From NCBI GenBank assembly GCA_025356505.1, contig JANXSV010000138.1, forward strand, positions 1 to 6,907: 6,907 nucleotides of DNA. Direction: 5' to 3'. Numbering within the stretch: position 1 is the stretch's first letter; the number at the start of each line of letters is the position of its first letter. Origin of the DNA: Methylovirgula sp. GTDB taxonomy: Bacteria; Pseudomonadota; Alphaproteobacteria; Rhizobiales; Beijerinckiaceae. A program made the translations under genes and the position numbers. Shown here in pieces: positions 6,275 through 6,907 of the stretch. The notes below the pieces were generated by a model. That model ran no database searches and was not told the DNA's origin. It saw only the letters and a list, made by a program, of their open reading frames with translations.

Positions 6275-6709
6275 ATGAAATATATCGTGAAATCGGGACT
6301 ATTTTTGAGACCGGGACTATTTCTGGGGCTCGGTGCGCTCCTGGCCTTGTGTGCCGTAAACTCAAGCCAGGCCGCAACGGTAAGCAAACCGGAGAAAGCC
6401 TGTCAGGAAGCGCTCAAAACTGGCACACCTGCCGCACTGGAGCGGTTTTTGCGGCTCTATCCGGTTGAGCGGACGCAGTGCAATGCCACCGACGTGGTTG
6501 TGCTGCCGACACCCGATTTGGGTTCGTCTTCAACAAAACTGACGGTACCTGCCGCGCCGGTTACACCTGTCGTGACACCCGTGGTGACGCCGCCCCCGCC
6601 GCCCAAGCCGGAAGGCTGCAACCATGTCGCAGAACATGGAGAACACGAGCATCATTCAGAACATGGCGAACATGAGCATCATTCAGAACACGGCGGGCAC
6701 AATTCCTAA
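6275..6709 (+). CDS. Small exported protein with Pro-rich linker and His-rich repeat tail
   Basis: 144 residues, no family recognised. The N-terminus is a Sec signal peptide: MKYIVK, a hydrophobic core LFLGLGALLALCAV (15-28), and a likely cleavage after SSQA (residue 33). The mature part starts with a short helical segment, KACQEALKTGTPAALERFLRLYP (41-63 region), of a kind common in exported alphaproteobacterial proteins. Next comes a Thr/Pro/Val-rich linker (91-111, including five prolines in a row). The tail has two copies of EHGEHEHHS (120-128, 129-137) and a shortened EHGGHNS (138-144). Cysteines are at 43, 69 and 115, outside the signal peptide. The tail, with His and Glu at nearly every position, is a plausible Zn, Ni, Cu or Co binder in the periplasm, perhaps for storage or buffering. 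That is inference from composition. No metal transporter or metal regulator gene is adjacent in the window, and no known metal-response box is visible. Confidence 0.8.
   Translation: MKYIVKSGLFLRPGLFLGLGALLALCAVNSSQAATVSKPEKACQEALKTGTPAALERFLRLYPVERTQCNATDVVVLPTPDLGSSSTKLTVPAAPVTPVVTPVVTPPPPPKPEGCNHVAEHGEHEHHSEHGEHEHHSEHGGHNS
6632..6706 (+). repeat. In-frame 27-base tandem repeat, 2.8 copies
   Basis: Units at 6632-6658 and 6659-6685 differ at only two bases, one changing a Glu third position context and one a synonymous His codon, and both encode EHGEHEHHS. A third, diverged unit of 21 bases (6686-6706) runs to the stop codon. The near-identity at DNA level suggests recent duplication by slippage and possible copy-number variation among strains. 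Confidence 0.88.
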
Positions 6710-6725
6710 GCGATGCGCGCGGCAC

Positions 6726-6907
6726 TCAGGCACATGTTCTGATGAACTGCCGTGCGTAGTCGTATTTCATGGTGATGAGGTCATGTGTAAGGCCGCCGTG
6801 ACGGACAAGCCATGATTTAACCCAGGCGGGATACTGCCGCATGAGAAAGCCTTGAACGTCTGAGACATCGGCATTTGTGGCCGATGTCGGCGCATGAAAA
6901 CGAAAGA
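6726..6907 (-). CDS. C-terminal fragment of an unrecognised protein (cut by right edge)
   Basis: Reading the reverse strand from the right edge, one frame is open for 59 codons to a TGA at 6728-6726; the other two reverse frames close earlier. The final part, with FLMRQYPAWVKSWLV (20-34 of the fragment), RHGGLTHDLITMKYDYARQF and a C-terminal RTCA, has the composition of a folded protein domain, including a cluster of aromatic residues. I do not recognise the family. It converges on the His-rich gene with a 16-base gap. The start lies beyond the window. An inverted repeat falls inside the frame at 6864-6888. Confidence 0.5.
   Translation of the reverse strand, partial: FRFHAPTSATNADVSDVQGFLMRQYPAWVKSWLVRHGGLTHDLITMKYDYARQFIRTCA
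6864..6888. repeat. Perfect 9-bp inverted repeat with 7-base loop
   Basis: GACATCGGC (6864-6872) and GCCGATGTC (6880-6888) are exact reverse complements around ATTTGTG. No T-tract follows on either side, so it is not a standard terminator. It lies inside the partial minus-strand frame. Confidence 0.6.

Noticed and set aside
6139..6387. Minus-strand frame overlapping the His-rich gene start
   Set aside because: Antisense to a good signal peptide and ribosome site; no recognisable motif.
6624..6815. Plus-strand frame through the His-rich repeat and beyond
   Set aside because: Off-frame reading of the 27-base repeat; its apparent repeats are a by-product.

Overview
The window looks like a chromosomal segment of an alphaproteobacterium, most likely a member of Hyphomicrobiales (Rhizobiales). 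It has moderate GC, a CpdR-type receiver protein very close to the rhizobial form, a HisN-type phosphatase, a TadG-like von Willebrand protein, and an intergenic small RNA with the hallmarks of the rhizobial mmgR (alpha-r8) family. No transposase, integrase, phage gene or CRISPR array is visible.

Layout. Positions 1-914 (-) hold the N-terminal 304 codons of acetyl-CoA synthetase (acs), cut by the left edge. Positions 1186-3228 (+) encode a 680-residue membrane-anchored TadG-like protein with a split vWA domain. Converging on it with an 8-base gap is a GTG-started hisN-type histidinol phosphatase at 3237-4049 (-). The interval 4050-4320 carries a small RNA gene on the + strand (about 4167-4253), with its own promoter, a perfect palindromic operator candidate inside that promoter and a rho-independent terminator. 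An N-formylglutamate amidohydrolase follows at 4321-5226 (-). cpdR lies divergently at 5388-5768 (+), with a terminator built over its stop codon. tRNA-Val(GAC) is at 5849-5923 (+). After about 350 bases without a convincing gene comes a small exported His-rich protein at 6275-6709 (+). A 59-residue C-terminal fragment of an unrecognised gene runs off the right edge (6726-6907, -).

How the parts may work together. Most genes are single transcription units in divergent or convergent pairs, so there is no operon-level pathway. The most interesting element is the small RNA. mmgR-family RNAs are known to limit polyhydroxybutyrate granule formation in Sinorhizobium meliloti, and the TGC-rich dyads in this promoter resemble sites of the PHB regulator PhaR/AniA. 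The acs ribosome-binding region in the same window is complementary to the RNA's C-rich core over 13 base pairs with a single bulged U. This suggests, as an inference only, a link between PHB state, the small RNA and acetyl-CoA supply.
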